Assembly: GCA_000507305.1 (NCBI GenBank) | Contig: DF239208.1 | Coordinates: 160,976 to 224,975, forward strand | From: Breviolum minutum Mf 1.05b.01 | Lineage: Eukaryota > Sar > Dinophyceae > Suessiales > Symbiodiniaceae | Length of the DNA stretch: 64,000 nt | Reading direction: 5' to 3' | Part shown: in pieces, positions 23,344 to 35,660 of the stretch | How the letters are laid out: each line of letters opens with the position of its first letter | Numbering within the stretch: position 1 is the first letter of the stretch | Made by a program: the position numbers and the translations under genes | The notes under the pieces: model-generated | What the model saw: only the letters and a program-made list of their open reading frames with translations | Database searches by the model: none | Told to the model about the DNA's origin: nothing

Positions 23344-23776
23344 GTTTTTTTCTACATCCCGATCCGCCTCGAAGTGGCGCAAGCGTGCGGCCTCTTCCGA
23401 GGCAGCGGCCCACAAGCCCTGGATGATGAAATGTTGAAACATACGGTGAGGGGGAGGAAACCTTGGTGACACAAAAACACGGAAATCTGAACAAGACTCA
23501 TTTGACTAAGATTGGTTGATATATTAAATACAAGAAGAATGTGTATATATACATCAGTTTCTGATTGTTCATGGTGGTGGTGTCAAATTTTCGGAGCTTG
23601 AAATGAGCTGGAACGTCAGATCGCTGCCCTCATGGAGTTCCAGCGAATCAAACTCAGGATGTGCTCATGTGCTCTTTTTGGTAGAAGTTGAACAACACGA
23701 AAAGCGTCCAAAACATTGCAAAAACCCCTTTAAAATAATGCTGTATAAGGCACTGTATAAGGCACTTGCCTCTTAA
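23344..23776 (+). CDS. Two exons of an unknown gene
   Basis: Exon 23344-23445 (34 codons, contains RLEVAQACGLFRGSGPQALD) runs from AACCAG to ACG|GTGAGG with GC-rich third positions; this is one of the clearest exons here. Exon 23558-23776 enters in matching phase 0 after ATACATCAG and reads 72 codons to TAA (contains HVLFLVEVEQHEKRPKHCKN). In the second exon another frame also looks real (ELERQIAALMEFQRIKLR, coiled-coil-like), so its frame is less sure. Confidence 0.5.
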
Positions 23777-25171
23777 AAGAGGCAAATTTAATGAGGTCAT
23801 AAAAGGGGTTTACATACCCCCCAAAAGGTGACAAAGTACTCACGTAGCCCTCTCAAATACCACGGGTTTTGGGGGCCAACGGGCCGTTTTGCACCAGCTG
23901 AATGATCATGTCAGGTGAGAAAACAAACGTCACATTGATGACAGCAACCAGCTTGAACTTAGTGAAGCTTAGTAACAAAATGATGTGTATATTTTTCTAC
24001 ATTGTGGTAGTCAGTAGAAACTGTATGTACGTTACATACATATACAGTACATTCACATATACATATACATATGCATATACATATACATATGTATAGATAT
24101 AGATATAGTTATAGATATATAGATATATAGATATATAGATATATAGATATATAGATATATAGATATATAGATATATAGATATATAGATATATAGATATAT
24201 AGATATATAGATATATAGATATATAGATATATAGATATATAGATATATAGATATATAGATATAGATATATAGATATATAGATATATAGATATCTAGATAT
24301 ATAGATATATAGATATATAGATATATAGATATAGATAGGGATATAGATATAGATATACATATACATCTGGCTGGTACTGTACCCTACTAGTGCATGACCC
24401 TCCTCGTTCGGAAGGAAGCCATACAATACCGATGGTATATTATCCCCAGAGAAGAAGGCTAGTGAATTGCACCCTCGTTCCATTGGCCAACGGTTGATGG
24501 TCATACCCTCCAAAGATGGCACGAAACAAAGAGTAATCACTAGTGCTGTACTCATTCCACATATAGAGTACACATGTAATTTGTAATGCGCATTTGATAC
24601 CACTTTGTACCTATGCGTAGCAATTTCTGGAAGCTTAAGACAATAAAAACCCTTCCAAACTCCTTTGTTGCTCGTCGTGTTCAAGAATGAGAGAACAAAC
24701 ATGGACAAAGCCTCACCTTGAGCCCATGTGTTCATATACATTTGCCCTAGCAAATTGCACCATCCAAAAACAATAATATAGTATATATAATATATACAAG
24801 TATCTCAGGTATGCTAAGTATGCTATACTTTTCCAGGTATAGGTCATTATAGGGCACCATTATTCACCAAAAAAATCATCTGGAATTAGGAGCTGGTCTC
24901 CAGCAGCATACATTTGGGGCCATTGGGTTGGTTTTAAAATGTCATTTGAATCTATGCCTTGCAAGCCTTGCATCACAAAGACAGGACTTTGTTCATCTGG
25001 CTAAATTCTTTAACATTCATATATTTATCTAACAAGTATGGCTTTTTGTTGGCCTTCATGGTGAATCCCCACAATTGAATAATTGTGGCAAGAGATGTTC
25101 ATAAAATTCAATTACAGCATCTTACAGTACATGTTCTTGTTGGGATTCAGCCATCCTTTTCTGCCAAACAG
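23777..25171. other. Non-coding region with an 8-bp satellite
   Basis: Contains the AGATATAT satellite (24085-24365). The minus-strand frame 24753-24400 is open into the satellite (contains MLGQMYMNTWAQGEALSMFV) and might include an exon, but splice borders are unclear. Confidence 0.45.
24085..24365. repeat. AGATATAT 8-bp tandem satellite
   Basis: About 30 near-perfect 8-base units with small interruptions. Flanked at 24055-24090 by a related CATATA hexamer run. Translation gives an artefactual ISIYLYIY octapeptide repeat. Confidence 0.96.
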
Positions 25172-25376
25172 AACCCCCCCCGCCTCTCGCAATTCCAAGA
25201 AGCGTTGGGTACGCTCTGTGATGAACTGCGACGGAACAATCGCGGATGTGGAGGCGGAAGGACGAGGCGGAAATGATTTTCCGTGGTATACACCTCTTTG
25301 TGTCATCTTTCAGGTGGAATTCGAACCATTATTGGCTGAAGTAAAAAAGTTAACTGAACCTGAATTGAGTTTGTAG
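25172..25376 (+). CDS. Terminal exon, unknown
   Basis: Acceptor CCTTTTCTGCCAAACAG, then 67 codons to TAG. Contains RWVRSVMNCDGTIADVEAEG and ends with an acidic helix-like stretch (LLAEVKKLTEPELSL). First codon positions are G-rich over the middle. Another plus frame (LSQFQEALGTLCDELRRNNR) is also plausible. Product unknown. Confidence 0.5.
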
Positions 25377-25629
25377 TAATTTGATGCAATTTTGGGAGGG
25401 TTTCTTTCTTGCCATGAGTCTCCAAGCACAATTTGGAGCTCATTGTGGTTTGCCCTTATTTGCGTATGTACGTGTATGTGAAGATAAGTATGAACTCGAA
25501 TATGATGTTGAATGTCATATGTGTCTGATTGTGTCTCTATTAACATGTATTCACGGTAGAAATGTATTAGCCTCTAAGACAGATATTAGGAAACGACTTA
25601 TCTGTAAAATATCTGTATATGTAGGATTA

Positions 25630-25992
25630 CTGTATATATCATACACGATGCATGTGCGTATTTGTCCGTGTGTACGTGTGTGTGAATGATTGTGAATGTG
25701 AATATGTGGGTGTATGTATGTAAACGTGTGTATGTGGGTATGTGTGTATGTGTGTAAGTCGTACGTACCTGCAATGTATGTAGGTAGGTAGGTAGGTAGG
25801 ATGGTAGGCATGTCAGCATGTACGCATGTATGTATGCAAATAGGTAACACACAGATGTGTACGCATGTTAAAATGTACGTATGTACCTATTTATGTACGT
25901 CACGATAAAGTGCAGTATGGCACTGTACTGGTAGCCCAATGTAGTGTCCGGAAATTTAATGTACTGTACGGTACTGTATGTGTGTGTGTGTC
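25630..25992. repeat. Degenerate GT/GTAT-rich and (GGTA)n simple repeats
   Basis: GTGTGTATGTGG-type DNA at 25640-25760, (GTAG)n at 25779-25800, and (GT)n at 25978-25992. Open frames here come from the low complexity. Confidence 0.85.
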
Positions 25993-26130
25993 ATTTAAAC
26001 AAATATGATGCAGCTTACAATACAGTAGAAGTTTAATTTCATACCTACCCAAAGTAGGCTGCGTTTCTATATATATATAGACATAATATGATACATGTCC
26101 CTTTCTCGGATGCTCGCATATTTCTTCACT

Positions 26131-26330
26131 TCATACTATCTTACCCACCTGACAAAACGTGATAAAATCCCGCCTTGGATTTCTTGGGCTCCGTCGTTTC
26201 CATCGCCTCCACTTTGGTGGTTCCAGAGTCTTTGGGTTCCTGTGAGTGGTGTCCACGGCATGTTCGGGATATGCTATTAGGACCCCTTTCATACACACCT
26301 CCTCACCAGGTATTTGGATTTCTATGGGGA
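26131..26330 (-). CDS. Candidate exon, basic; plus-strand alternative
   Basis: The minus strand is open with purine-rich first positions (contains GEEVCMKGVLIAYPEHAVDT and a WRRWKRR basic cluster). On the plus strand 26227-26309 has good splice sites (GTTCCAG, CAG|GTATTT) and reads a CxxC segment (GSCEWCPRHVRDMLLG). Strand not settled. Confidence 0.35.
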
Positions 26331-26607
26331 ACATATAGCATACTAAATAGCATAACAATCACATGGCTATGACTCATATCATTCACAATTGACTCCACTT
26401 TCATTGGAACAAAAATCCACAACTCCCCAACTCGCAAATCCAACCTCTGGTGCTGGCGGATCCTGCAAGTTGAAAACTAGAAGTATGATAGGATTGTTAA
26501 GAATTAAGGAATGAAAACTGAAAAAAGTTACAAACAAAAAGTTGAAATTAGTTGATATCAGTGTGGTACAACGAATGAATACACACAATACCATGCAGTG
26601 ACGTCTG

Positions 26608-26928
26608 GTGCAAGCAATCACGTGTTACAAGTGGCTGGGCTGGAAAAGCACTGAAACATCTCGAGATTGCCACGCCCAAAATCGGGGAGGCTTGACAAGA
26701 CCAACCCAGCAGAGCTTGAAACGTCTGTATTGGCATGAGGCTTCTGAGAGTTACTGTATTCCTATAATAAACAAACATAGTAGAATGACAATGGACATCC
26801 ATGGAAATCCCCTGTTTCCAACAGCAAGTACATCAAAGGCTGGATGTGAATTGCTATGTCTGACCAGAGGGTCGGTCAATAGATTTACTGTGCAAAATCA
26901 AGAAGGTTTGGCAAAATTGACTAAATGA
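26608..26928 (+). CDS. Candidate open frame, unknown
   Basis: 106 codons to TAA, contains PIINKHSRMTMDIHGNPLFP and GCELLCLTRGSVNRFTVQNQ. No clear acceptor; might be an exon with its 5' end inside. Confidence 0.33.
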   Translation: MQAITCYKWLGWKSTETSRDCHAQNRGGLTRPTQQSLKRLYWHEASESYCIPIINKHSRMTMDIHGNPLFPTASTSKAGCELLCLTRGSVNRFTVQNQEGLAKLTK

Positions 26929-26992
26929 TTATTCTCTATGCGGAAGTTATAGATATCACAGAGCAACCAAACATAAGTGGCATGAATCATTA

Positions 26993-27256
<264 letters not shown>

Positions 27257-27554
27257 CCTTTCCTGCTGAGTCCAAACTCAAAAAACATATGTTTCGCATG
27301 TTTAAAAATGACTTGTTTTCTGCATGTGCATAAATCTACATTTCAAGTTGTATCCCCTCCCCCAAAGCCATAGGTTCCCAATATATATATATATATAATA
27401 TCTATTTCTAACTTCTCTGGATGAATTAGCGGTCATCTTTCACCAACCTCCAATTGCCTAAGATCATTTTGAGGAGAAATCTTTCCCAACCTGCCTATTG
27501 ATGTGATTGTCTATTCGCTAAAATCCAGGACCTCTTATCTCCCCCTATCCCCAG

Positions 27555-27626
27555 ACCTCTGGCGGCACCGGCGAGGCTGGTGCAGCAGGAGCTACCTGAG
27601 GATTGGCTTCATTCGTTGTTTTGTAG
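27555..27626 (+). CDS. Small internal exon
   Basis: Strong acceptor (CTCCCCCTATCCCCAG) and TTGTAG|GTAGCT donor around PLAAPARLVQQELPEDWLHS; third positions mostly G/C. The minus strand is also open (NEANPQVAPAAPASPVPPEV). Function unknown. Confidence 0.45.
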
Positions 27627-28000
27627 GTAGCTACAGGTCTATTCCACGATTGGTTTCCAGGTTTATAGGAAATACATTACATTGAAATTTGAATCTCTGG
27701 TGGTCTTCTCCTCCGGATTTCTAAACCATCAACAAATTGAATCAAATTGAGGTACTGTTACAACCACAAAGTGTGGGAGTGAAATTTCTTGAATCGGCGG
27801 GGAGGCAGTGTTTGTGAACCACCCTATAGTGACCCGTCAGTGATATCAAAATGTATATGCTTGCAAACACTTGAATCATGTCCACAGAGGTACAGAATTT
27901 TCTCCACAAAAAAAAAAATATACCCTCCGGGGATCTAAGAGAGCTGGCTGGAAAATCAAGCATAATGAAAGTGGATGCATAGCTCTACATAATCATATGC

Positions 28001-28199
28001 ATGGCTACAGTATTTGTAAAAGACCCTGGAAACCATAATGAAAAAAAACAACAAACCCAAGTTCAACTTCTTAGCCCGTCAGCCAGTATCCAAGGGGATG
28101 ATAGGACAATGCTTTCATGCTGGCAAAATATGTGTCCCCAGACTTGTCGAATTGTTGGAGGGAGATTCCTGAGCCAACAAACGGCAAACTACATAAACC
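28001..28199 (+). CDS. Possible exon interrupted by a family A element
   Basis: The frame is open for 150 codons, but its second half is family A copy 2. The part before it contains DDRTMLSCWQNMCPQTCRIV. It may be chance. Confidence 0.25.
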
Positions 28200-28304
28200 T
28201 ACTGTTGATGGAAGAAATCCTGCATCAGTTGATAGGTAGTCTATCCCATTATTTACAAGGTTTTATACATCCCAGGTGGTGCAGGATATCTTCCATCCAC
28301 AGTA
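28200..28304. mobile_element. MITE-like element, family A copy 2
   Basis: TACTGTTGATGGAAGAAATC left, GATATCTTCCATCCACAGTA right. Middle TCCCATTATTTACAAGGTTT. Confidence 0.9.
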
Positions 28305-28420
28305 TGTCTTGGTTCTTGATTCTCAGGCTCACTTCACATTGTCAAGTGTTTCGTAAAATGACATGTAAAATCTCCCACATTAAAAAAAAAAAAAACGACA
28401 CCTCGACCTCGTCGTCACAG

Positions 28421-28449
28421 ATCTCACCCTCCTGGGACAGACATGGGAG
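28421..28449 (+). CDS. Possible 29-base exon
   Basis: ISPSWDRHG(R) between a CTCGTCGTCACAG acceptor and a GGGAG|GTGATG donor. Confidence 0.2.
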
Positions 28450-29018
28450 GTGATGAGAAACCCAACAACTGTTTTATGCATAGATCCTTTGGATCGCAAG
28501 TTTTTCATGTGGGGTTTTATGATACCATCTTGCAAAAAAAACGACACCCTAAAAGGTTTTGGATCGCCATGGCTTCACACTGCATCTCAAAATATTCAGT
28601 CTAAATTCTCAAGCTGCCAAACACAAAAGAATGCAAAAGTTCAGACTTACCAATCTAGAAATATGTTCTTTGCCAATTCTTCATCCCAAATCAACCATTT
28701 ACTTCAGAGTCCAGCGAAAGTGGAGAAATTTTCACCTGGATACACCTGGATTGTGACTCAGGATTTGAGAGAATCCCAGAACCACCAAGGCTTACACGAA
28801 AAAAATGTAATCTAACCATGGAAATTAACCACCTTTTTCTGGTAAATATTACAATATATCATGCACAAAATACGTGGATTTTCCATTGCTATATTACTCC
28901 CCCAAAATATCAACATAACTCCTGAAAAATGATGCTCGGAAGAGTCCTTTTGGACTGGTCCCCTTTTCAGGGGCGAGCTATGAAACTTCACAGGGATTGC
29001 ACCGGAAAATTCCGGTGG

Positions 29019-29148
29019 TACTGTTGATGGTTCAGAAATCCGGCGTTTACCAGTTGATATATGGTAGATAAAATCTTCCCATTATTTGCAGGGTTTCATA
29101 CATGTTAGGTGGTTGTTCTCGCCGGATTTCTGAACCAACCATCCAACA
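29019..29148. mobile_element. MITE-like element, family A copy 3
   Basis: TACTGTTGATGGTTCAGAAA left, GATTTCTGAACCAACCATC right; right terminal CAGTA lost. Confidence 0.85.
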
Positions 29149-29149
29149 A

Positions 29150-29312
29150 AAGCATCACATCCACATCCAACCATCCCAACCGAAAGCTCCTCGAGCTCCT
29201 CCATCTCTACTTCCTGAACTGGAAGTATTGGAGCTGTAGCCACAACCTCCATTTGCCGGGGAAGAGTCGATTCTCTCAGATCGAAAAACAAGAAAATGAA
29301 ATCAGAAAATGA
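29150..29312. CDS. Coding-like island, strand unresolved
   Basis: Minus reads an acidic segment (VQEVEMEELEELSVGMVG), plus reads LLELLHLYFLNWKYW with almost all third positions C or G. Both are strong; only one can be real. Confidence 0.35.
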
Positions 29313-29358
29313 TGATACAGTAAAATGCCAGAAAAAACATATGAGGGGAAATCAGGTA

Positions 29359-29472
29359 TACTGTTGATGGCTGAAATGCTGCACCACCTGGGGGATGTAT
29401 CCCAAACCCTGGAAATATGGGATAAACTACCAACCTCAACTGGTGAGCCGGATTTCTGAACCATCAACAGTA
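29359..29472. mobile_element. MITE-like element, family A copy 4
   Basis: TACTGTTGATGGCTGAAATG left, TTTCTGAACCATCAACAGTA right; the middle carries the family core in reverse orientation (GGATGTATCCCAAACC...). Confidence 0.9.
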
Positions 29473-30243
29473 TGAATGTGAATTTTTCTGGTGGCATTTT
29501 TCAATGAGGTTTACAACAGCTGTAAAACTTCATGAAACCCATGACCAGCCAGAAAAAGTCATCAAAAACCAGTGGTGACCATTGCCTAAGTTGATAGAAA
29601 TTCCACAGTCCGACTTTGCCCATCTCAGAAAGCCCATAGATTCTCATTTCATTGCTTTAAAACTGCAGGTGTGAAAACCAGAAATTCATGAACAATACAG
29701 TGCTTCATCAAGCTGTTCATGAAGTTTACTGTATGGAAGATTCCTATGTTCACATGTCTTCAGATTGTCTTGCTTGATTGAATAAAGGCACACAATGCCA
29801 AAACAAGTGGTGCCAACAAACATCACCAGAAACACCCCAAATCACCCCAAACACCCTGGCAGGCTCTGGCCTTTTCGTCCTTTTCATCCTTTTCCACCAC
29901 TTTTGGCTCTGGATTTTTGTTTTCCACTTTGGGCAAATGATCTTCAAGCACCACATTGAAGACCTGCAATTCGATGCCATGCTACAATTGCAGCATCTTC
30001 CAAAACGTGAGGAGGGTGTCATCATGGCTATCTTCCAAGAAGGTTAGCACGAAACATACATTTGGCAATGATGAGAAGTGCTTCTAAACAGGTTGTGTAT
30101 TAGAATTTTTGAAATGAAATCGATGTTCTCTATGGTTCTCTGGTACTTGGATTTTAGGGCTCTTTAGCATCCCATATACTGTAAGTTGTTTTATGGAAAA
30201 ACAACATCCCCCCAGCCCTAACTCCGTTTAAAGCACTCCCCGT
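29473..30243. other. Spacer, no clear exon
   Basis: A plus frame at 29778-30047 (contains LFHHFWLWIFVFHFGQMIF) is open for 89 codons and the minus strand is also open; neither has matching splice sites. Confidence 0.35.
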
Positions 30244-30420
30244 TCATCTCATTGGAGGGACAGGAACCGTCACCTTCACTATACGGAGGACCTGCGGATC
30301 GCTCGGTGGTTTCATCTCAACATCCAACAGTTCCGCTTCTTGGTCATCACAGCATAGCTCCTGAACAAAACCCCCCAGGCATCCCAGAGTGACGCACTTC
30401 ATCCTACAAGATCGTGATGG
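30244..30420 (-). CDS. Candidate exon, acidic
   Basis: Minus-strand acceptor CATCACGATCTTGTAG, then an open reading containing CCDDQEAELLDVEMKPPSDP and ending VPVPPMR before TGA. First positions are G-rich and T-poor. An opposite plus frame with GC-rich third positions (contains TEDLRIARWFHLNIQQFRF) is the alternative. Confidence 0.42.
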   Translation of the reverse strand, partial: PSRSCRMKCVTLGCLGGFVQELCCDDQEAELLDVEMKPPSDPQVLRIVKVTVPVPPMR

Positions 30421-30584
30421 ATGGTGATGGTGGTTCAAAGAAAAACGCTGCAGGGTGGCAAACTCAAAAGAGATATTGAATGTATAGGGATGGCAGTTCA
30501 GACTCTGACATGCAAGTATGTAGTTCTGTGTGCAAGGAAGCTTTGGATGGAACTATTGCAAACATATGATAGTGATGATAATAA

Positions 30585-30602
30585 TCTCTCTCTCTCTCTC
30601 TT
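30585..30602. repeat. (CT)n microsatellite
   Basis: Nine CT units. Confidence 0.9.
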
Positions 30603-30992
30603 CATATCGACATGTGTGTTCAACATGTATCAAAAGGTGTGAATATACTGTTCTACGTCGCATGCTGTATGATACTATCTGTTGCATGAATATCTATTAT
30701 ATTTGCAAGGTGGTCGTGTAAACGATATATGACGACATGGTGCATCACTACAATCTGTACATCATCATCTCTATGCATATTGAAACATAATATATACCCC
30801 ATGTGTCATACACATTATATCACTTTACAAATCTATTCTGTCATATTACACTTGTGATAAACTCTAAATATACCAGTATCTCAGTATCTATAGAAATTGT
30901 ATAATTAAATCCACCTTTTACACTCCCTATAACCAGTTTTATAACGTAAATACTTGCTTCACGCAACATCTCCGTTTCCACGTGTCCTCCAG

Positions 30993-31081
30993 GGCTGGTG
31001 CAGCATCGCCCACCACCAGAGCACGTAGTCGGATACGGACGGCCTGGCCGAGAAAAACGCAGCATCTCAATGGAAATCGTG
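30993..31081 (+). CDS. Candidate internal exon
   Basis: Acceptor CACGTGTCCTCCAG and perfect CGTG|GTAAGT donor around HVVGYGRPGREKRSISMEIV. The minus strand is open with an ATG frame (31065-30841, contains ETEMLREASIYVIKLVIGSV), so strand is unsure. Confidence 0.42.
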
Positions 31082-31493
31082 GTAAGTTCATGTAAGTAAA
31101 TTTCAATGAAATCCCTATAAATACAAAGTACCCACTAGCACTTTATCCCCTAGATGAATTATCCAACCAGCTTTTTTGTTCTTCCTGGCTCATTTGATGT
31201 TTCATGATCATCTCGTCAAGTCCTAGATAACTGGCAACTCTGACATTGCTTTTTTCATTTTGAGAGGGCTTTCCAACCCTGACACAAATTGCTCAGCTGA
31301 CAACTTAACTTTGAGACTACATGAATAGCTGAAATTGATGGTACATGTGAGGTAAATATTCAAGTTCCATGGAGCATACGGGATTGCATATATATTACTC
31401 CTCGATTCTAATTTCAATCAAAGACTGGTGCAAGGCCGCGACCATCCACCCAACCACAAGTCATCAAAAGGCTCCTCCAGTTCTTCCTATCAG

Positions 31494-31625
31494 TGCCATG
31501 GTATCATGGCTGGTCCACCTACCTCCCCTAACGTACCCCCCTCAGAAATAAGGGTTTAATAAGGCCTATTTCTGAGGGTGGTACGTTATGGGGCTAGGTC
31601 TAGGTTGACTAGCCATGATGGTATG
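31494..31625. mobile_element. Long-armed palindromic element
   Basis: Left arm GGTATCATGGCTGGTCCACC...CGTACCCCCCTCAGAAATA is the near-complement of the right arm TATTTCTGAGGGTGGTACG...GACTAGCCATGATGGTAT. Arms about 55-60 bases around a 15-base loop (AGGGTTTAATAAGGCC). A foldback MITE is likely; no second copy in the window. Confidence 0.82.
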
Positions 31626-32337
31626 CCCGAACCGAGGATCCAACTGGCAATCCTTCCATGGGAATGACCTCGACCAACATGGTGACTCCAAAGCTGGACA
31701 ATCTCCCCCAAGCTCGTGGAAAATCTCTGGGAAAAACCCTGCAAAAAACACCCACAACACAACAAAACTGGCATTATGTAACATAGCTCCTTGTAACAAA
31801 GGGATCGGAATCTCATTGAAACCAAAAAAATCGGAAGAGGATTTGCCATACTCCACCAAGCTCCATGGCAAGAGAACTCACAGGCTACTGCTGGGATGGA
31901 TGTTTATTTAGTCAAAAATATCGAACGAATGGAATCCTGCAAACCAAATCCTGAACATCCATCTGAAACGTAGTTTTCCACGGAAATATAGTCAAAATAT
32001 TAGTTTAAACAGGAAAGTCATGGTTTTTCAAACACAGAAAATGCCAGTTTCAATATGACAATCTTTAGTGTCCGGATCGATTTTCACCAGGATCCGAGGC
32101 TTACAGGGCACTGAGGCCCCCACCATGGCACGGCGAAGTAATGCTCCCAAACGCTTCCAACGACCATGTTTCTCCTGGTGTTCGCTGAGACATCCAACCA
32201 GTGAGTTTCATGAGAAACTACTCGAGTTTCCAACGAAACACCATTAAATCTCCGGACTTTAAATCCTGTTGATATGTTTCAATGATCCCACACTGACACT
32301 GCCACTGACAAATTGCAGATTCAAATGTATCCTTAGA

Positions 32338-32424
32338 AATCTGGCAATCTCGCACTGGTCAAGGTTGGTAGTTTATTTCAGTATTCCATTCGAGTTAATG
32401 CAGGATTTCTTCCATCAACAGTAT
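32338..32424. mobile_element. Family A copy 6, left end degraded
   Basis: Right arm CAGGATTTCTTCCATCAACAGTATG is intact; the left end begins AATCTGGCAATCTC without TACTGTTGATGG. Confidence 0.75.
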
Positions 32425-35400
32425 GGCAAAGTTGTACACCACTTTTGCACATTGAGATGACCATCCAAGAGGATTTTTTTCCCTGATATACGGACACACC
32501 CTGTTGATTCATGGGTCACCACGTCCTGGCCTGACCAATGTCAATTGTGGTGCAATACCATCAGATGATAGGGTTGTATCATCTTTGGTGGTCAAGACTC
32601 GAAAAGAAATAATATATCCACCTGGTGGTATTCCCAAAGGCCTACCAAACTACAAATTCAAACAAAGGCTGTACTGTAACTCACCCCATAAGTGCTTCTA
32701 TGTCTTCTAAATGTAGTGTTACCTCAAGTTTCATCCAAGACTTCGAGGCATGGTAAGATGCAGGTTATACTAAACCCCCCAATCACCGATTTGCGGCGCC
32801 TCAAAATTCATATAGAGATCCCAGAGTGGGAACGCTCCTCAGGGTTAGGGGTACCCAACAAAACCAGGTTGGCAGCAATTGGAAATGTCTGAAAAAGGAG
32901 GAACTTGCAAAGCGTTTTGGAAATTGATTGATTTTTAATGGAAAACCCACTGGATTTGAGGATCCTGATTTTTTTTAGATACCAAGTGGTACTCCATTCA
33001 GTTGGCATCTCTTACCATGACGTCCAAGTATCTGGGTGAACTCTCATACTTTGCCAAGAGGAATTGAGGTTCAACAGGTTCAACGGAATTTCTAAACATC
33101 ACCATTTGTAGTGAGGTCGGTAAAGGCCGCTATGAATTGCGAGGACATGTGAAGGTTTGAGAATCTTTAAGATCGGGGGTTCATGGAACTTTTCTGTTCA
33201 AAAGCTTGTGGTAGGGCGGTCCAATTTATTTCTGATTGTATACTTGAATGCCTACAGCTCTTTGACCCGTTTGCAACCAGAATTTGATCACATAAGATCA
33301 ATCGCAAATTCCCAATGTTGTCAAAATCAACCCTCACTGGTTTGGTGTGGACATTCATGTTCAAATCAGACTAATGAATTTGAGTTGAAAGCTTAGCAAT
33401 TTCCTAAATGTTCGTATTCAGAATCTATGTATTTAAAACTCCGCAACCTTCGAACAGGTTGGTTATTTCAACCCATATGATAAACTATATGATAAACTAT
33501 ATTCCTCAGAGCTTGCAAATCTACAAAAAAAAACAACCGAGCCCAACCATCTCCAGATCAACCACTCAACGATGCTTTAAAAAACAAAAAAACTCCAAAT
33601 GAAACAACCTCCAAACCCTCCAAAAACACACAATTCACAACACCAACTACCAACCTTTTGGCCCCATAAGCTGCCATCTTCGAACCCAAACCAGTTGGTC
33701 AATGAAACACCGAGCCACTCCAATCAGTTCCAACAGTTTCCACTGCTTTCTCAAAGATCTGTCTGAGACCATCCTGGCAGAATTTGAAAAAACGTACAGA
33801 ATTTCTCCAAGATCGGCTTCTTTTCCGGTGCAGAGGTAGTAGAGATTTGAATAGAATTCTGAGATTCTATCTATATATATAACCTATTATTTTGTTCCTA
33901 GTATTTCCTGGGTCAGGATGAATTTATCCCTTGGCATTACCATGCATTTGCATTGTTTGATACACCCAAAAATCGGAAATTAAATCACCCGTTGTGAATG
34001 TCTTGTTTAGGATAAGACGTTTAAGATTTGAATGCTTCCAAGATTGATATTCCCGTTCACGACCAATGGACTATTCTTTAGTGGTTCGCTGGCTAGTGGT
34101 TCAGTAATTCACCAAAATCAAATTGTTCATATCAATTGTTGCTATACAAAAGTCTCTAGTAAAGATTATTTAGAAAATCTCATATGATTTCAGCTGCCAA
34201 TACTCTACATATTGTTGATTCTTAATTAACAACTTTCTTGCACCACCTACAGGATGTATGAAAATCTAGCAATCTAGGAATCATCCGGTTCATCAACTGC
34301 CTATGTCGGATCATCTCCAGCAACGTGCCGCTGGAAAGGTGGATCAAACCTCCATTTGTTGGGGGTTCAAAATGTGAATTTTCTAGGGGTGTATCGCCCC
34401 AGAAATCCAACATAGATACCACAAATGGCCATATTCAAAAGGAGTCACCTTTTCCAAACCAAAACTTTGGGTATCCATGTTAGTTTTCCAGGGTGTGGCC
34501 TCATATATTCCCATCTTCATTCTTCCCATTCGTCCAATGAATCTTACTTCAGGACAACAAACATCTTGGAAACACGGAAAACACTGGTTTCGGATTCTCA
34601 TCTTGGAGACAACTATTATGAAGACCATCCATCAAACAGGGGACATTATATTGCCAACCCAAACAATGCACTAATATAAGGGAAATTCCCTCAAAACTAC
34701 ATGAATCAACATACATTTTGTATTGTTTGGGTTCCAAAAAAATGGAGGGCATTTCCATCAACCATCCCATCTTCAAAGGGACCAAAACCATCCATCCATC
34801 GTACCTCGACCTCCGGGTCTTCCGAGCTCCAACTTACAGAAGCAGTTTGACAATAGTGTACCTTAAGCGATGATTGGATCCAACCCATTTCAGGATGTGG
34901 CTTGGCTTAAAAATCAACGGGAAAAGAAATGGGGAAAAAAAAGCAGGTTCAAGGTTCACCTGTCTCTTTTAATTTTAATGGTGTTATGTTGGAGCTTCTT
35001 TTTGGAGAATAGATCTGAAGTTGTGTATGGGGGGGTAGCGTTTAGCAGAAATGTTTGACACCCCCTAAAACTAACATGGCACCTGAAAATGGATGGTTGG
35101 GAGACTACTTTCATTTTGGGAAGGCCTATCTTCAGGGGCTGTGTTTTTTTCAGAGACAGAGAGATTGTAAAGCAATCTTTTTCTGTGTTGCCAACCTCTC
35201 GCGATCGCCTTCAAACCTTTACTGAGATTGTCCTAGTGGTGCGGAATATTACCTGATGTTTCAGGAGAGCGTCAACAAAAACGTATGTAGTAAAAACTAT
35301 TACTGTAAACTGTTTCTGTTCAACAAGTCAAATATTCAAATTATGATACTTCACCAAACTAGAATATCTTGAATTTCTTGTGCTCGCCACAAACTTTTTG

Positions 35401-35533
35401 AACCTTCTCCGGTGAGTGGGCATGTCTTACAAGCTATTCCGACATCGTCGATAAGCTCGGCCAAAATCCAAATCCATGGATCTGAATCCAATCCACGGCC
35501 CAAAAAAATGGAGGATTTCTTTGGCTGTATGGT

Positions 35534-35639
35534 TTACCCTCCTGGGAACTGACATATATCCTATCAAAAATCACTTTTGAAGATGATGATTTTCCTTTTC
35601 CCGTTTGGTGGGATATGTTTGTTGTTTCTGGAGGGTGTG
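35534..35639. mobile_element. MITE-like element, family B copy 3
   Basis: TACCCTCCTGGGAACTGACAT left, GGGATATGTTTGTTGTTTCTG...GAGGGT right; diverged. Confidence 0.78.
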
Positions 35640-35660
35640 TTTGCAGTGATGGGTCACAAC

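Larger units (their letters stand above)
31082..35660. other. Long region of repeats with weak coding signal
   Basis: Contains the long-armed palindrome at 31494-31625, family A copy 6, an E-like element near 34384-34495, family B copy 3, and scattered frames on both strands. Minus frames at 34549-34791 (contains CLGWQYNVPCLMDGLHNSCL) and 34222-34340 (contains SSGTLLEMIRHRQLMNRMIP) are the most protein-like but lack clear splice borders. Confidence 0.4.

Noticed and set aside
24109..24365. CRISPR-like regular repeats
   Set aside because: The units are contiguous 8-mers without spacers, in eukaryotic-type DNA.
24109..24753. 214-codon minus frame, the longest in the window
   Set aside because: About half is the AGATATAT satellite read as an IYLYIYIS octapeptide; the remaining part has no clear splice borders.
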